Source: Candidatus Zhuqueibacterota bacterium 4484_87 (lineage in GTDB: Bacteria > Zhuqueibacterota > Zhuqueibacteria > Thermofontimicrobiales > Thermofontimicrobiaceae). Taken from it: a stretch of DNA of 10,745 bases. The stretch is from positions 1 to 10,745 of the forward strand of contig NATN01000150.1 in NCBI GenBank assembly GCA_002085355.1, in the 5' to 3' direction. The position numbers were made by a program, and so were the translations under genes. The notes under the pieces were generated by a model. The model did no database searches, had not been told where the DNA came from, and saw only the letters and a program-made list of their open reading frames with translations. Shown here in pieces: positions 1-5,513 of the stretch (position 1 is the stretch's first letter; each line of letters starts with the position of its first letter).

Positions 1-273
1 TCGCGAGCTGTATTCAATGAAGCGCTGGAAAAAGGTTACATCAAAACTTTGAGCGAAGCCGGGGCAATGATTTTACCGACAGGCTGCGGTCCCTGTCTCG
101 GCGCACACCAGGGCGTGCTTGCTCCGGGCGAAAAAGCGCTGAGCACCGCCAATCGAAATTTCAAAGGTAGGATGGGCTGCAAAGAAGCAGAAATTTTCCT
201 CGCCAGTCCGGCCACAGCGGCAGCTTCGGCATTGACCGGGGAAATTACTGATCCGAGGAAATTATTTGAATAA
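1..273 (+). CDS. leuC: 3-isopropylmalate dehydratase large subunit, C-terminal 90 residues (5' end outside window)
   Basis: This is the end of an aconitase-superfamily large subunit, which with the small subunit isomerises 2- and 3-isopropylmalate in leucine synthesis in the cytoplasm. The frame is open from the first base. It contains GCGPCLGAHQGVLAPGE, STANRNFKGRMG and LASPATAAASALTGEITDP, the standard ending of LeuC/homoaconitase large subunits. The two cysteines of CGPC (codons at 85 and 94) are two of the three ligands of the [4Fe-4S] cluster; the third would lie upstream, outside the window. The asparagine-arginine of STANRNFKGR belongs to the substrate-binding region. The small subunit follows on the same strand after 131 bp, the usual arrangement. 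Homoaconitase and dimethylmalate dehydratase large subunits are very similar at this end, so the exact substrate is less certain than the family. Confidence 0.93.
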   Translation, partial: SRAVFNEALEKGYIKTLSEAGAMILPTGCGPCLGAHQGVLAPGEKALSTANRNFKGRMGCKEAEIFLASPATAAASALTGEITDPRKLFE

Positions 274-302
274 AATTATCTATGGATGGATTTGTCAAGG
301 TC

Positions 303-337
303 ATACCCTCAAAATAGCTAAGTTATTTTGAGGGTAT
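303..337 (+). repeat. Perfect 14-bp inverted repeat (hairpin) in the leuC-leuD spacer
   Basis: ATACCCTCAAAATA at 303-316 is the exact reverse complement of 324-337. The 7-nt centre can add a G.U and a C-G pair. It lies 29 bp after the leuC stop. It is not followed by a run of T (the next bases are ACTATAAAA), so it is a poor intrinsic terminator. A role in mRNA processing, differential stability of the leuC and leuD messages, or protein binding is possible but not shown. Confidence 0.7.
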
Positions 338-404
338 ACTATAAAAATAGTAAGGTTATTTTATTACCGTTATATAAAAATAGTGAGAATAATTGGAGTT
401 AACC
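311..404 (+). repeat. Three imperfect 33-bp tandem units, each starting AAAATAG
   Basis: AAAATAG occurs at 311, 344 and 377, exactly 33 bp apart. Units 1 and 2 also share TTATTTT at the same offset and the ending TATA. Units 2 and 3 share the 12-mer TATAAAAATAGT (340-351 and 373-384). The third unit runs directly into the leuD ribosome binding site. The spacing is close to three helical turns, so the sites would face nearly the same side of the DNA. The array may be a degenerating tandem duplication or a row of protein-binding sites. Confidence 0.6.
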
Positions 405-896
405 ATGTCTGAAATCAAAGTCTGGAAATATGGCGATGACATTAACACTGATATGCTGTTTCCCGGAAAATATACTTATACTTGCAGCACTGCCGAGGAG
501 ATCAAACCTCACTTGCTTGAAGATCTGGATCCGGAATTTGCTAAAAATGTGAAGCCCGGCGATGTGATTTTTGCCGGGAAAAATTTTGGCTGCGGCAGTT
601 CTCGCGAGCAACCGGCATTGGGCTTGCGCGCTGTGGGCATTCAGGCAGTTATTGCCAAAAGTTTCGCCCGAATTTTTTACCGTGCTGCCATCAATCAGGG
701 TTTGTTACTCATCGAATGTCCCGAAGCTGTCGATGCTTACCATGAAGGCGACTCGGTGGACCTTAATCTGGAAAAAGGCGAAATTATCATTTCAGGGGAA
801 AAATATACTTTTCCCACACTGCCGAAAGAAATTTTAGCCATTCGCGATGCCGGTGGATTACTGGAATATACGAAGAAAAAATTGGCGCAGCGATAA
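405..896 (+). CDS. leuD: 3-isopropylmalate dehydratase-type small subunit (163 aa)
   Basis: This is the swivel-domain subunit that closes the active site of the LeuC/LeuD hydro-lyase. The protein opens with EIKVWKYGDDINTD, has the substrate loop region PGKYTYT at about residues 22-28, and carries the family signature NFGCGSSREQPALGLRAVGI at about 61-80, followed by SFARIFYRAAINQGLL. At 163 aa it matches the short archaeal/clostridial type rather than the roughly 200-aa enterobacterial LeuD. ATG at 405 is chosen because GGAG at 395-398 sits 6 bp ahead of it; a TTG at 393 in the same frame would destroy that site. It follows leuC on the same strand. Homoaconitase and 2,3-dimethylmalate dehydratase small subunits share this fold and length. 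The usual YLNT/YLRT loop reads KYTYT here, so substrate assignment is provisional. Confidence 0.9.
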   Translation: MSEIKVWKYGDDINTDMLFPGKYTYTCSTAEEIKPHLLEDLDPEFAKNVKPGDVIFAGKNFGCGSSREQPALGLRAVGIQAVIAKSFARIFYRAAINQGLLLIECPEAVDAYHEGDSVDLNLEKGEIIISGEKYTFPTLPKEILAIRDAGGLLEYTKKKLAQR

Positions 897-918
897 TTTT
901 TAGAATCAATATTATGAG

Positions 919-988
919 ACACGGATGGACACGGATCGTGCCGGAGGCAGATGCGCCTCTGGCGCATTTTTTCCGGATTATCACGGAT
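919..988 (+). repeat. CACGGAT-type interspersed repeat, two paired blocks
   Basis: CACGGAT occurs at 920-926 and 930-936, CCGGAT at 973-978 and CACGGAT at 982-988. Within each pair the copies are exactly 10 bp apart, about one helical turn. The two blocks flank the terminator-like hairpin. Doublets of this ACACGGATnnACACGGAT kind are, from memory, scattered through many environmental bacterial genomes, often in spacers; I cannot confirm copy number here. No protein-coding remnant is visible. Confidence 0.6.
938..972 (+). terminator. Rho-independent terminator candidate after leuD
   Basis: GTGCCGGAGGC (938-948) pairs with GCCTCTGGCGC (955-965) to give an 11-bp, GC-rich stem with two G.U pairs and a 6-nt loop. 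It is followed after one A by six T at 967-972. It stands 42 bp after the leuD stop on the same strand and would end the leuCD transcript. It sits inside the CACGGAT repeat, so it may have arrived as part of that repeat. Confidence 0.6.
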
Positions 989-1018
989 ACAATTGCCGAG
1001 GAATCTTTTAAAAACATA

Positions 1019-1070
1019 TTAACCAATGTGCTGGTTAATTTCCAATATTTTTAACCAGCATACTGGTTAT
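1019..1070. promoter_or_regulatory. Twin operator-like palindromes ahead of the GH13 gene
   Basis: TTAACCAATGTGCTGGTTAA (1019-1038) and TTAACCAGCATACTGGTTAT (1051-1070) each have the form AACCA-N6-TGGTT. Their centres are 32 bp apart, about three helical turns. Each copy also matches the reverse complement of the other at about 17 of 20 positions, so the pair can instead fold as one long stem with a 12-nt loop. The arrangement suits a dimeric repressor or activator with two sites. They are 86 bp or more ahead of the GH13 start. The regulator is not encoded in view and its family cannot be told. Confidence 0.5.
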
Positions 1071-1076
1071 ATAACT

Positions 1077-1100
1077 TGAATCAGAGGACAATTTGATTCA
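1077..1100. repeat. 7-bp inverted repeat TGAATCA / TGATTCA
   Basis: TGAATCA at 1077-1083 and its exact complement TGATTCA at 1094-1100 are separated by 10 bp. The repeat lies between the twin palindromes and the GH13 start codon. The 17-bp centre-to-centre spacing could fit a dimer-binding site. No T-run follows, so it is not a terminator. Confidence 0.35.
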
Positions 1101-1155
1101 TCTAAAATAGCTAAACAAATTCATTTATTTCGAATAATTTTCGATTGGATATTAA

Positions 1156-3864
1156 ATGAAATTTCTCCGTCATTTTCTTTTGTCTCTATTTTTGTTTTCC
1201 CAGCTCCTGGCACAGGAATACGTCAACATTACTTTCCGCCATTACCCGACAAGCGAAAACGTAGTGCGAGCTTTTGTGCCCGGGACGTTCAACAACTGGG
1301 GTCCGAACTCGAGTGGCGTCATTGCGCCGGACGCGCCTTCGTTGATGACTTATGTTGATTCGCTGGGTTTTTATTACAAAATTTACCGCCTCAAAGTTGG
1401 TGATACTGAACAATACAAATTTCACGAACATTACAATGCTTCCGGTTCGGACTGGCAATGGCTGACTGATCCATTGAATCCGAGAATTAATCATTCCGAC
1501 AACAACAATTCGATGATCACAATCAAAAAGGCGATGATTTTTGAGATTAAGCCATCCGACGGGGAAATTGTCAACACTGCCACACCGGTGTTTACCGCTG
1601 GTGTCTTTTCTCGTGAATTTGATCCGATCGACTGGGGCCAATCTTATTTACTCATTGACGGCAAGACTCACATTCCCATCGCCAATTCGGTGATTTCCGA
1701 GTTATCAATTTTACAGCATCAACTACCTCATTTGTCCAATGGCCCGCACGTGGTGTCGTTGCACATTTTTACTCAACAGGGACAAACAGCCGCTGACTCG
1801 GTTCGGTTTGACGTCATCGCCGGAGAGGTTTATTTTTACACTCCTTCATGCGATTCTATTTTCGCACCTCGAAAGACGATTCGCTGGAAAATTCAGTTGT
1901 CTGGGCACAATTTGACTTCTGGATTAATAAAACAACTGGATTTGTATCCGCGCACATTTCCACCACGCCCTGATGAGGAATTTACACACGTAGCCGACCT
2001 CAAACCAGGACTCAATCGATACGTCATTTCCGTTACCGATGACTCAGGAAATGTTTTTGAATCGGATACTCTGAAATTATTTTATCGACTTTCCGAAAAC
2101 CCTGAGCCGCAAATTTCTTTTGAAAAAAGCGGTGGAAAAATAATCCTGCACGCTTCTGCCAGTGATCCGCAAAACGATGATGTCACGTTTCTGTGGGCAA
2201 ACCAGACGACTAATCCTGTTTTTTTGTCAGAAGTGGAAAATCGCACTGAAGCCAATTTTGAAATTGACATACCAACTACGCCCGGAGATTATTCCATCAA
2301 GTTAACTGCTACAGACTCAAAGGGAAATGCAAATTCAATAGTCAATTTTTTCACTGTATTTTCGGCTGACTCGGTTTTAATTCCTTCGCTGGAAACTGTG
2401 CCGCAATGGGTGCGCGATGCGAGAATTTACTGCATTTTTATCAAGGGATTCACTGCCGACGGCACAATTCACGCAGCCATCGACAGTTTGTCTCACATCA
2501 AAAGAATGGGCTTCAACACAATCTGGGTTTTGCCAGTTATGGACGTGGAAGGCGTTGTGGATCAGGGAGCCAACATCGGGTACAACATCGTGGATTTTTA
2601 CAATGTGGTGCGTTCCAAAAGAAAATTCAGCCGTTACTACGATTTTTATCAACACGAAATTATTCAGCACAATGACAACGGACTGGGGCAATGCATTTCC
2701 AACGACGGAATTGTTTACTACTGCGGTTTTTCAGATGCGCTGCTGAACTGGAACTGGTCTGACGATGAAGCCAGGCAATACATGCTGGATGTTTACACTT
2801 ACTGGCTGCGCGAATTTGACATCGATGGTTTTCGTTTTGATGTTTATTGGGGACCTCACCGCCGCTACGGCAGAGAAGATTTTGATCAACCTTTGCGACA
2901 GGCTTTGCGCGCTGCAAAGGCAGACATTTTGCTGCTCGGTGAGACGCAGGGAGTTGGTTCCGGAACAGAGCTTCTTTACGCTGACCGAAATGGCGGAGTT
3001 GACATGGCTTACGACTGGTCGCTGAAAGATGCGATCTGGGGATTTCCTTCCATCAGCACGTTGAACTCCAGACTTTACAATGCCGGTTTTCGCCCGGGTC
3101 CTAATTCATTTTATCTGCGATTTCTGGAAAATCAGGACGAAGATCGCGTGGCGTATCGCTATCGTAGTATCGAAAAAACGGTTCCGGTTTCCACAGCGAT
3201 TTTCATGGCGACAGGTTTGCCGCTGCTCTATCAAGGGCAGGAAGTTGGCATGGGCTACGGCATGGGCGGCGATAAAGATTACCGCGTCCGTTCAACTGTG
3301 AACTGGCAGAATCCACCCGCGAAAATTTTGGCGCCCCACTATCAAAAATTAACACAAATCCGGGCGCAATTTTCCGCTTTCCGCCGTCAAATGGAAGACA
3401 CTAACGGCGACGGAAACATTGACAGCATGGACAAAAACATGCAGCCGTTACTGAGCACTACCTCTTCAGTCATTTACGCTTTTGGCAGACCCAACCGGGA
3501 TTCGAACGGTTTGGTCGCCATGAATTTCAGCAGCCAGCCCGTTACCTTTGACCTTAACATTCAGCCAGCAAATTGGGCAGAATTCAGCGGAGGTTTCTCT
3601 TTAAGCGAAACCTATTATTTGAACGATTTGTATCACGACACATCTCAAATACTGACCGGCGCGGAGCTGGAAAAACTAACACTATGGCTGGACGCCTACC
3701 AGGTGGCGATTTTCACTATCAGCACGAAAGAAGAGCATGTCCAGCTGCCGCGGCTTTACGTTTCCGTCAATGAAAAAAATTTCCCTCCGGCGCCGATCCC
3801 AATCCGTTCAACCCAACAACGACAATTGAATACGATTTGCCGCAAACGACGCATGTCACAGTGA
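1156..3864 (+). CDS. Secreted multidomain GH13 (alpha-amylase superfamily) protein, catalytic barrel incomplete, reading frame ends before its sorting domain
   Basis: This is an exported alpha-glucan-acting protein. A signal peptide (residues 1-19, K2 and R5, hydrophobic core, likely cut in LLA-Q) leads into a CBM48-like beta domain (about 21-125, with FVPGTFNNWGP). An Ig-like domain follows (about 128-225), then a PKD-like domain (about 316-403). The GH13 barrel starts near W418. Visible GH13 residues are the nucleophile D562 (GFRFDVYWG), the acid/base E596 (LLLGETQG) and D661 in FLENQDEDR, where the usual histidine of NHD is Q660. The segment between GYNIVDFYNV (to V484) and SRYYDFYQH (from S492) is too short: the helix and beta-3 strand with DxxxNH (region I) are absent. 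An EF-hand-like loop DTNGDGNIDSMD lies at 748-759. The last 28 residues after the A-run at 3773 do not look native; the expected sorting domain is in the -1 frame. Start ATG 1156 is fixed by the signal peptide; only a weak GGAT precedes it. It may be a decaying gene or a non-catalytic glucan-binding protein. Confidence 0.85.
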   Translation: MKFLRHFLLSLFLFSQLLAQEYVNITFRHYPTSENVVRAFVPGTFNNWGPNSSGVIAPDAPSLMTYVDSLGFYYKIYRLKVGDTEQYKFHEHYNASGSDWQWLTDPLNPRINHSDNNNSMITIKKAMIFEIKPSDGEIVNTATPVFTAGVFSREFDPIDWGQSYLLIDGKTHIPIANSVISELSILQHQLPHLSNGPHVVSLHIFTQQGQTAADSVRFDVIAGEVYFYTPSCDSIFAPRKTIRWKIQLSGHNLTSGLIKQLDLYPRTFPPRPDEEFTHVADLKPGLNRYVISVTDDSGNVFESDTLKLFYRLSENPEPQISFEKSGGKIILHASASDPQNDDVTFLWANQTTNPVFLSEVENRTEANFEIDIPTTPGDYSIKLTATDSKGNANSIVNFFTVFSADSVLIPSLETVPQWVRDARIYCIFIKGFTADGTIHAAIDSLSHIKRMGFNTIWVLPVMDVEGVVDQGANIGYNIVDFYNVVRSKRKFSRYYDFYQHEIIQHNDNGLGQCISNDGIVYYCGFSDALLNWNWSDDEARQYMLDVYTYWLREFDIDGFRFDVYWGPHRRYGREDFDQPLRQALRAAKADILLLGETQGVGSGTELLYADRNGGVDMAYDWSLKDAIWGFPSISTLNSRLYNAGFRPGPNSFYLRFLENQDEDRVAYRYRSIEKTVPVSTAIFMATGLPLLYQGQEVGMGYGMGGDKDYRVRSTVNWQNPPAKILAPHYQKLTQIRAQFSAFRRQMEDTNGDGNIDSMDKNMQPLLSTTSSVIYAFGRPNRDSNGLVAMNFSSQPVTFDLNIQPANWAEFSGGFSLSETYYLNDLYHDTSQILTGAELEKLTLWLDAYQVAIFTISTKEEHVQLPRLYVSVNEKNFPPAPIPIRSTQQRQLNTICRKRRMSQ
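3773..3780 (+). other. In-phase slippery heptamer A_AAA_AAT at the end of the GH13 frame
   Basis: Seven A then T. In the GH13 frame the codons are GAA (3772-3774), AAA, AAT, so the heptamer has exactly the phase required for a -1 slip. After such a slip the ribosome reads AAA AAA TTT CCC TCC GGC GCC GAT CCC AAT CCG, entering the frame that encodes PNPFNP and the sorting domain. AAAAAAG and AAAAAAC are known -1 slippery heptamers; AAAAAAT is a weaker relative. The same A-run is also a likely place for a one-base indel, real or from sequencing. Confidence 0.5.
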
Positions 3865-4049
3865 ATATTTTCAATATTCAGGGACAAAAAATCCGTACGC
3901 TTTTTTCGGGAAAACAAAATGCAGGAAAACATTTACTGCATTGGGATGGCTTGACAGACTCGGGTGAGCTGGCAAGCAGCGGGATCTATTTCTATCAAAT
4001 AAAATCGTCTGCCTGGACTGATTCAAGAAAAATGTTAATGATTCGCTAA
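3774..4049 (+). pseudogene. Type IX-like C-terminal sorting domain of the GH13 protein, displaced to the -1 frame
   Basis: This frame is open from just after a TGA at 3771 to TAA at 4047-4049, about 91 codons. It reads DPNPFNPTTTIEYDLPQTTH, then VTVNIFNIQGQKIRTLF, AGKHLLHWDGLTDSGELASS, GIYFYQIK and ends KMLMIR. This is the standard type A sorting/FlgD-like Ig domain found at the C-termini of secreted proteins in the FCB group, which directs export or cell-surface attachment. It has no signal peptide and no ribosome binding site of its own. It fits directly after the GH13 C-terminal beta domain, so it is the missing end of that protein. One missing base, or a -1 ribosomal shift at 3774-3780, would rejoin them into a protein of about 964 aa. 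The conserved residues are intact, so the frame change is recent, artefactual or programmed. Confidence 0.85.
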
Positions 4050-4060
4050 AGGAAGCTACA

Positions 4061-4738
4061 ATGTGCCGAATGATTTTCGCCAAGGGGAAATTTGACGTCA
4101 ACATGCTTATCGACGACATGATCCTCATGGCTTTGGATAAAAATGAGCGCCATGAGGAAAATGCTGATAAAATATTCCAACATGGTGACGGTTGGGGATT
4201 GTGTTACCTCCAAAATAGCGAACTCATTGTCCACCGATCAGTGCGTCCCATCTTCGACGATCCGGCAATTGATCAATTTCGTTCATTAAAAACGGATATG
4301 TTCATTTTGCACGCAAGACATGCATCATTAGGAAAAGTCGTTCCGGCCAATGTGCATCCCTTTGAAAGTCAGCGTTATGTGTTTTTCCACAACGGTACAA
4401 TTTATGAGGACCTACCTTTCGACCGGGAATTTCATCCCCGCGGGACAACAGATTCAGAGCGATATTTTTATTATTTGATCAGCTCAAAAAACCAGGAAAT
4501 TGACCGTCTTCAATTACAGGAAAAGCTAACCCGGCTCACAGACTTCTCGGGCGCTAATTTTATTCTCACCACCGGGCAAAAAACTTTTATCGCGAATTGG
4601 TATGCAATAAATCCACGATATTACACAATGAAAAAAATGTCGGAAAATTCTACTACAATTATTTCCTCTGAAATTCTTCCCCACTTCCGTCAAAAAAACT
4701 GGGAACCGCTGAAAAATCATGATATCCTTGAAATTTGA
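4061..4738 (+). CDS. Class II glutamine amidotransferase, stand-alone (225 aa)
   Basis: This is an N-terminal-nucleophile (Ntn) glutamine amidotransferase domain that would release ammonia from glutamine in the cytoplasm. Cys2 (MCRM), exposed after removal of Met1, is the expected nucleophile. Other family landmarks are HGDGWG (41-46), HARHAS with R86-H87, FHNGT with N111-G112 (oxyanion hole) and DSERYF (131-136). The length matches YafJ/EgtC-like single-domain members; no synthetase domain is fused and no acceptor enzyme is adjacent, so the product is unknown. The start is firm: AAAGGAAG at 4048-4055 is 5 bp ahead of the ATG, and Cys2 must follow Met1. It begins 11 bp after the end of the sorting-domain frame, so it is probably co-transcribed with the GH13 gene. 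A link to glucan metabolism is only suggested by position. Confidence 0.88.
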   Translation: MCRMIFAKGKFDVNMLIDDMILMALDKNERHEENADKIFQHGDGWGLCYLQNSELIVHRSVRPIFDDPAIDQFRSLKTDMFILHARHASLGKVVPANVHPFESQRYVFFHNGTIYEDLPFDREFHPRGTTDSERYFYYLISSKNQEIDRLQLQEKLTRLTDFSGANFILTTGQKTFIANWYAINPRYYTMKKMSENSTTIISSEILPHFRQKNWEPLKNHDILEI

Positions 4739-4941
4739 TTTCTGTTTTACCATCATCAAAGTCTTCCCTGGAAGTTTGCCGCTGTCTGTGTGAACGAACG
4801 GGAATTTTTTGTCTCAACTTTCCCTCACAATCCCTACGGTTAGATTGTTACCCGAACAAACTGGTGAATTTTTTCCTCTTTCATTGAAGAAAACTTGCCT
4901 CAATTCTCTGTCAACTTATGCCACCACATTTTGCTAACCAT

Positions 4942-4970
4942 CTGTTTTTTATTACATAATTATTTATAAT
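4942..4970 (+). promoter_or_regulatory. Sigma-70-type promoter candidate for the LysM gene
   Basis: A perfect TATAAT lies at 4965-4970, 69 bp ahead of the LysM start. The region 17 bp upstream (4942-4947, CTGTTT) is only a weak -35 match. It lies in the most AT-rich part of the spacer. The sequence shows the -10 box; use as a promoter is inferred. Confidence 0.35.
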
Positions 4971-4975
4971 TTGTT

Positions 4976-4992
4976 CTGGCATAGAAATTGAA
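4976..4992 (+). promoter_or_regulatory. Sigma-54-like -24/-12 element, imperfect
   Basis: CTGGCATAGAAATTGAA matches the sigma-54 pattern YTGGCACGNNNNTTGCW well at -24 (TGGCA) and in the TTG of -12. The -12 GC, spaced correctly 10 bp after the GG, reads GA, which is a serious mismatch. It is 47 bp ahead of the LysM start and an NtrC-family activator gene ends nearby, which makes it worth noting, but it may be chance. Confidence 0.25.
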
Positions 4993-5038
4993 AAAGAAGT
5001 AAGTAGAAACCAACATAATAAGCGAGAGGAGGCTTGTC

Positions 5039-5458
5039 ATGACTCCACTAATCAATTTAGTCACAAGTATCTGGAAGGGGGTGATTGGCTTGGTTCGTCT
5101 CTCATTTTTTCTGCTGGTCATTCTGATTTTTGCCTTTTCCTCCGGCTGGTTGAAAATCCAATGTGATCCGGTTAAAATGCGCGCTGATATTCAACAGAGA
5201 ATTCAGGAAATAAAGGAGGCGATTAGCGCAGAGAATCAAGAAGATCAAAATTTCGAGTCCATTCAGGTACTTCAAAGATACCGCGTTGGCTATGATCTTC
5301 TTGAACACAGAATTCGTGCAGGGGAAAGACTTATTGACCTGGAAAGAATTTACGGAACAAGCTGGCGGGTCATTCAAAAAATTAACAATATTTCTGACCC
5401 GCGGCGTCTTATGGCAGGACAGGTAATTTTGGTTCCTGTGAAAAAAGGATTCGGGTGA
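5039..5458 (+). CDS. Small membrane-anchored LysM-like protein (139 aa)
   Basis: One hydrophobic segment at about residues 16-37 (IGLVRLSFFLLVILIFAFSSGW) follows a short N-terminus containing only K13 as a charged residue. A polar, partly coiled helix (about 45-75) follows. Residues about 80-135 read as a LysM: YRVGYDLLEHRIRAGERLIDLERIYGTSWRVIQKINNISDPRRLMAGQVILVPV, with the IYGTSW..I.KINNI and L..GQ.I.VP landmarks. LysM domains bind N-acetylglucosamine-containing polymers such as peptidoglycan, so the protein probably faces the periplasm. The opening of the LysM is less typical than the end (GYDLLEHRIRAGERL in place of GDTLW.IA). Start ATG 5039 is supported by AGAGGAGG 6 bp upstream. It converges with the response-regulator gene 18 bp away. 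Its role is not known. Confidence 0.75.
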   Translation: MTPLINLVTSIWKGVIGLVRLSFFLLVILIFAFSSGWLKIQCDPVKMRADIQQRIQEIKEAISAENQEDQNFESIQVLQRYRVGYDLLEHRIRAGERLIDLERIYGTSWRVIQKINNISDPRRLMAGQVILVPVKKGFG

Positions 5459-5513
5459 AGGGCGCTTTGATAGATTTTAATCGCTGCCGCGATATTTGAT
5501 ACCAAAGCGCTTC
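5457..5513. terminator. Long stem-loop between convergent genes, possible two-way terminator
   Basis: GAAGGGCGCTTTG (5457-5469) pairs with CAAAGCGCTTC (5503-5513) apart from a 2-nt GG bulge. The loop holds a second small hairpin, ATCGC-TGCC-GCGAT (5480-5493). The structure covers the 18-bp gap between the LysM stop and the response-regulator stop and reaches into the 3' end of the latter. No clean T-run follows on either strand, so ordinary intrinsic termination is doubtful. Confidence 0.3.

Larger units (their letters stand above)
4739..5038 (+). other. 300-bp spacer between the amidotransferase and LysM genes
   Basis: No credible coding frame was found. The first 200 bp are pyrimidine-rich without a convincing terminator; CTTCCCTGGAAG near 4765 gives only a 4-bp stem. 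The last 90 bp become AT-rich and hold the promoter-like elements listed separately. AGAGGAGG (5025-5032) is the strong ribosome binding site of the LysM gene. Confidence 0.6.

Noticed and set aside
303..337. Intrinsic terminator between leuC and leuD
   Set aside because: The stem is perfect but AT-rich and no T-run follows on the plus strand; it is listed only as a hairpin.
393..404. Upstream TTG start for leuD
   Set aside because: The GGAG ribosome binding site lies between this TTG and the ATG at 405 and could only serve the ATG.
311..404. CRISPR-like array
   Set aside because: The conserved part is only about 7-12 bp, the units are imperfect, there are three of them, and there are no spacers or cas genes.
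1186..1641. Minus-strand open frame of 151 codons
   Set aside because: It lies wholly inside the GH13 gene, opposite its CBM48-like and Ig-like domains, and its translation shows no domain pattern.
2406..2746. Two plus-strand open frames overlapping the GH13 gene
   Set aside because: They are alternative-frame shadows; I checked whether they could supply the missing GH13 region I and neither contains a DxxxNH-like motif.
4764..4785. Terminator after the amidotransferase gene
   Set aside because: CTTCCCTGGAAG gives only a 4-bp stem and three T follow; too weak to call.
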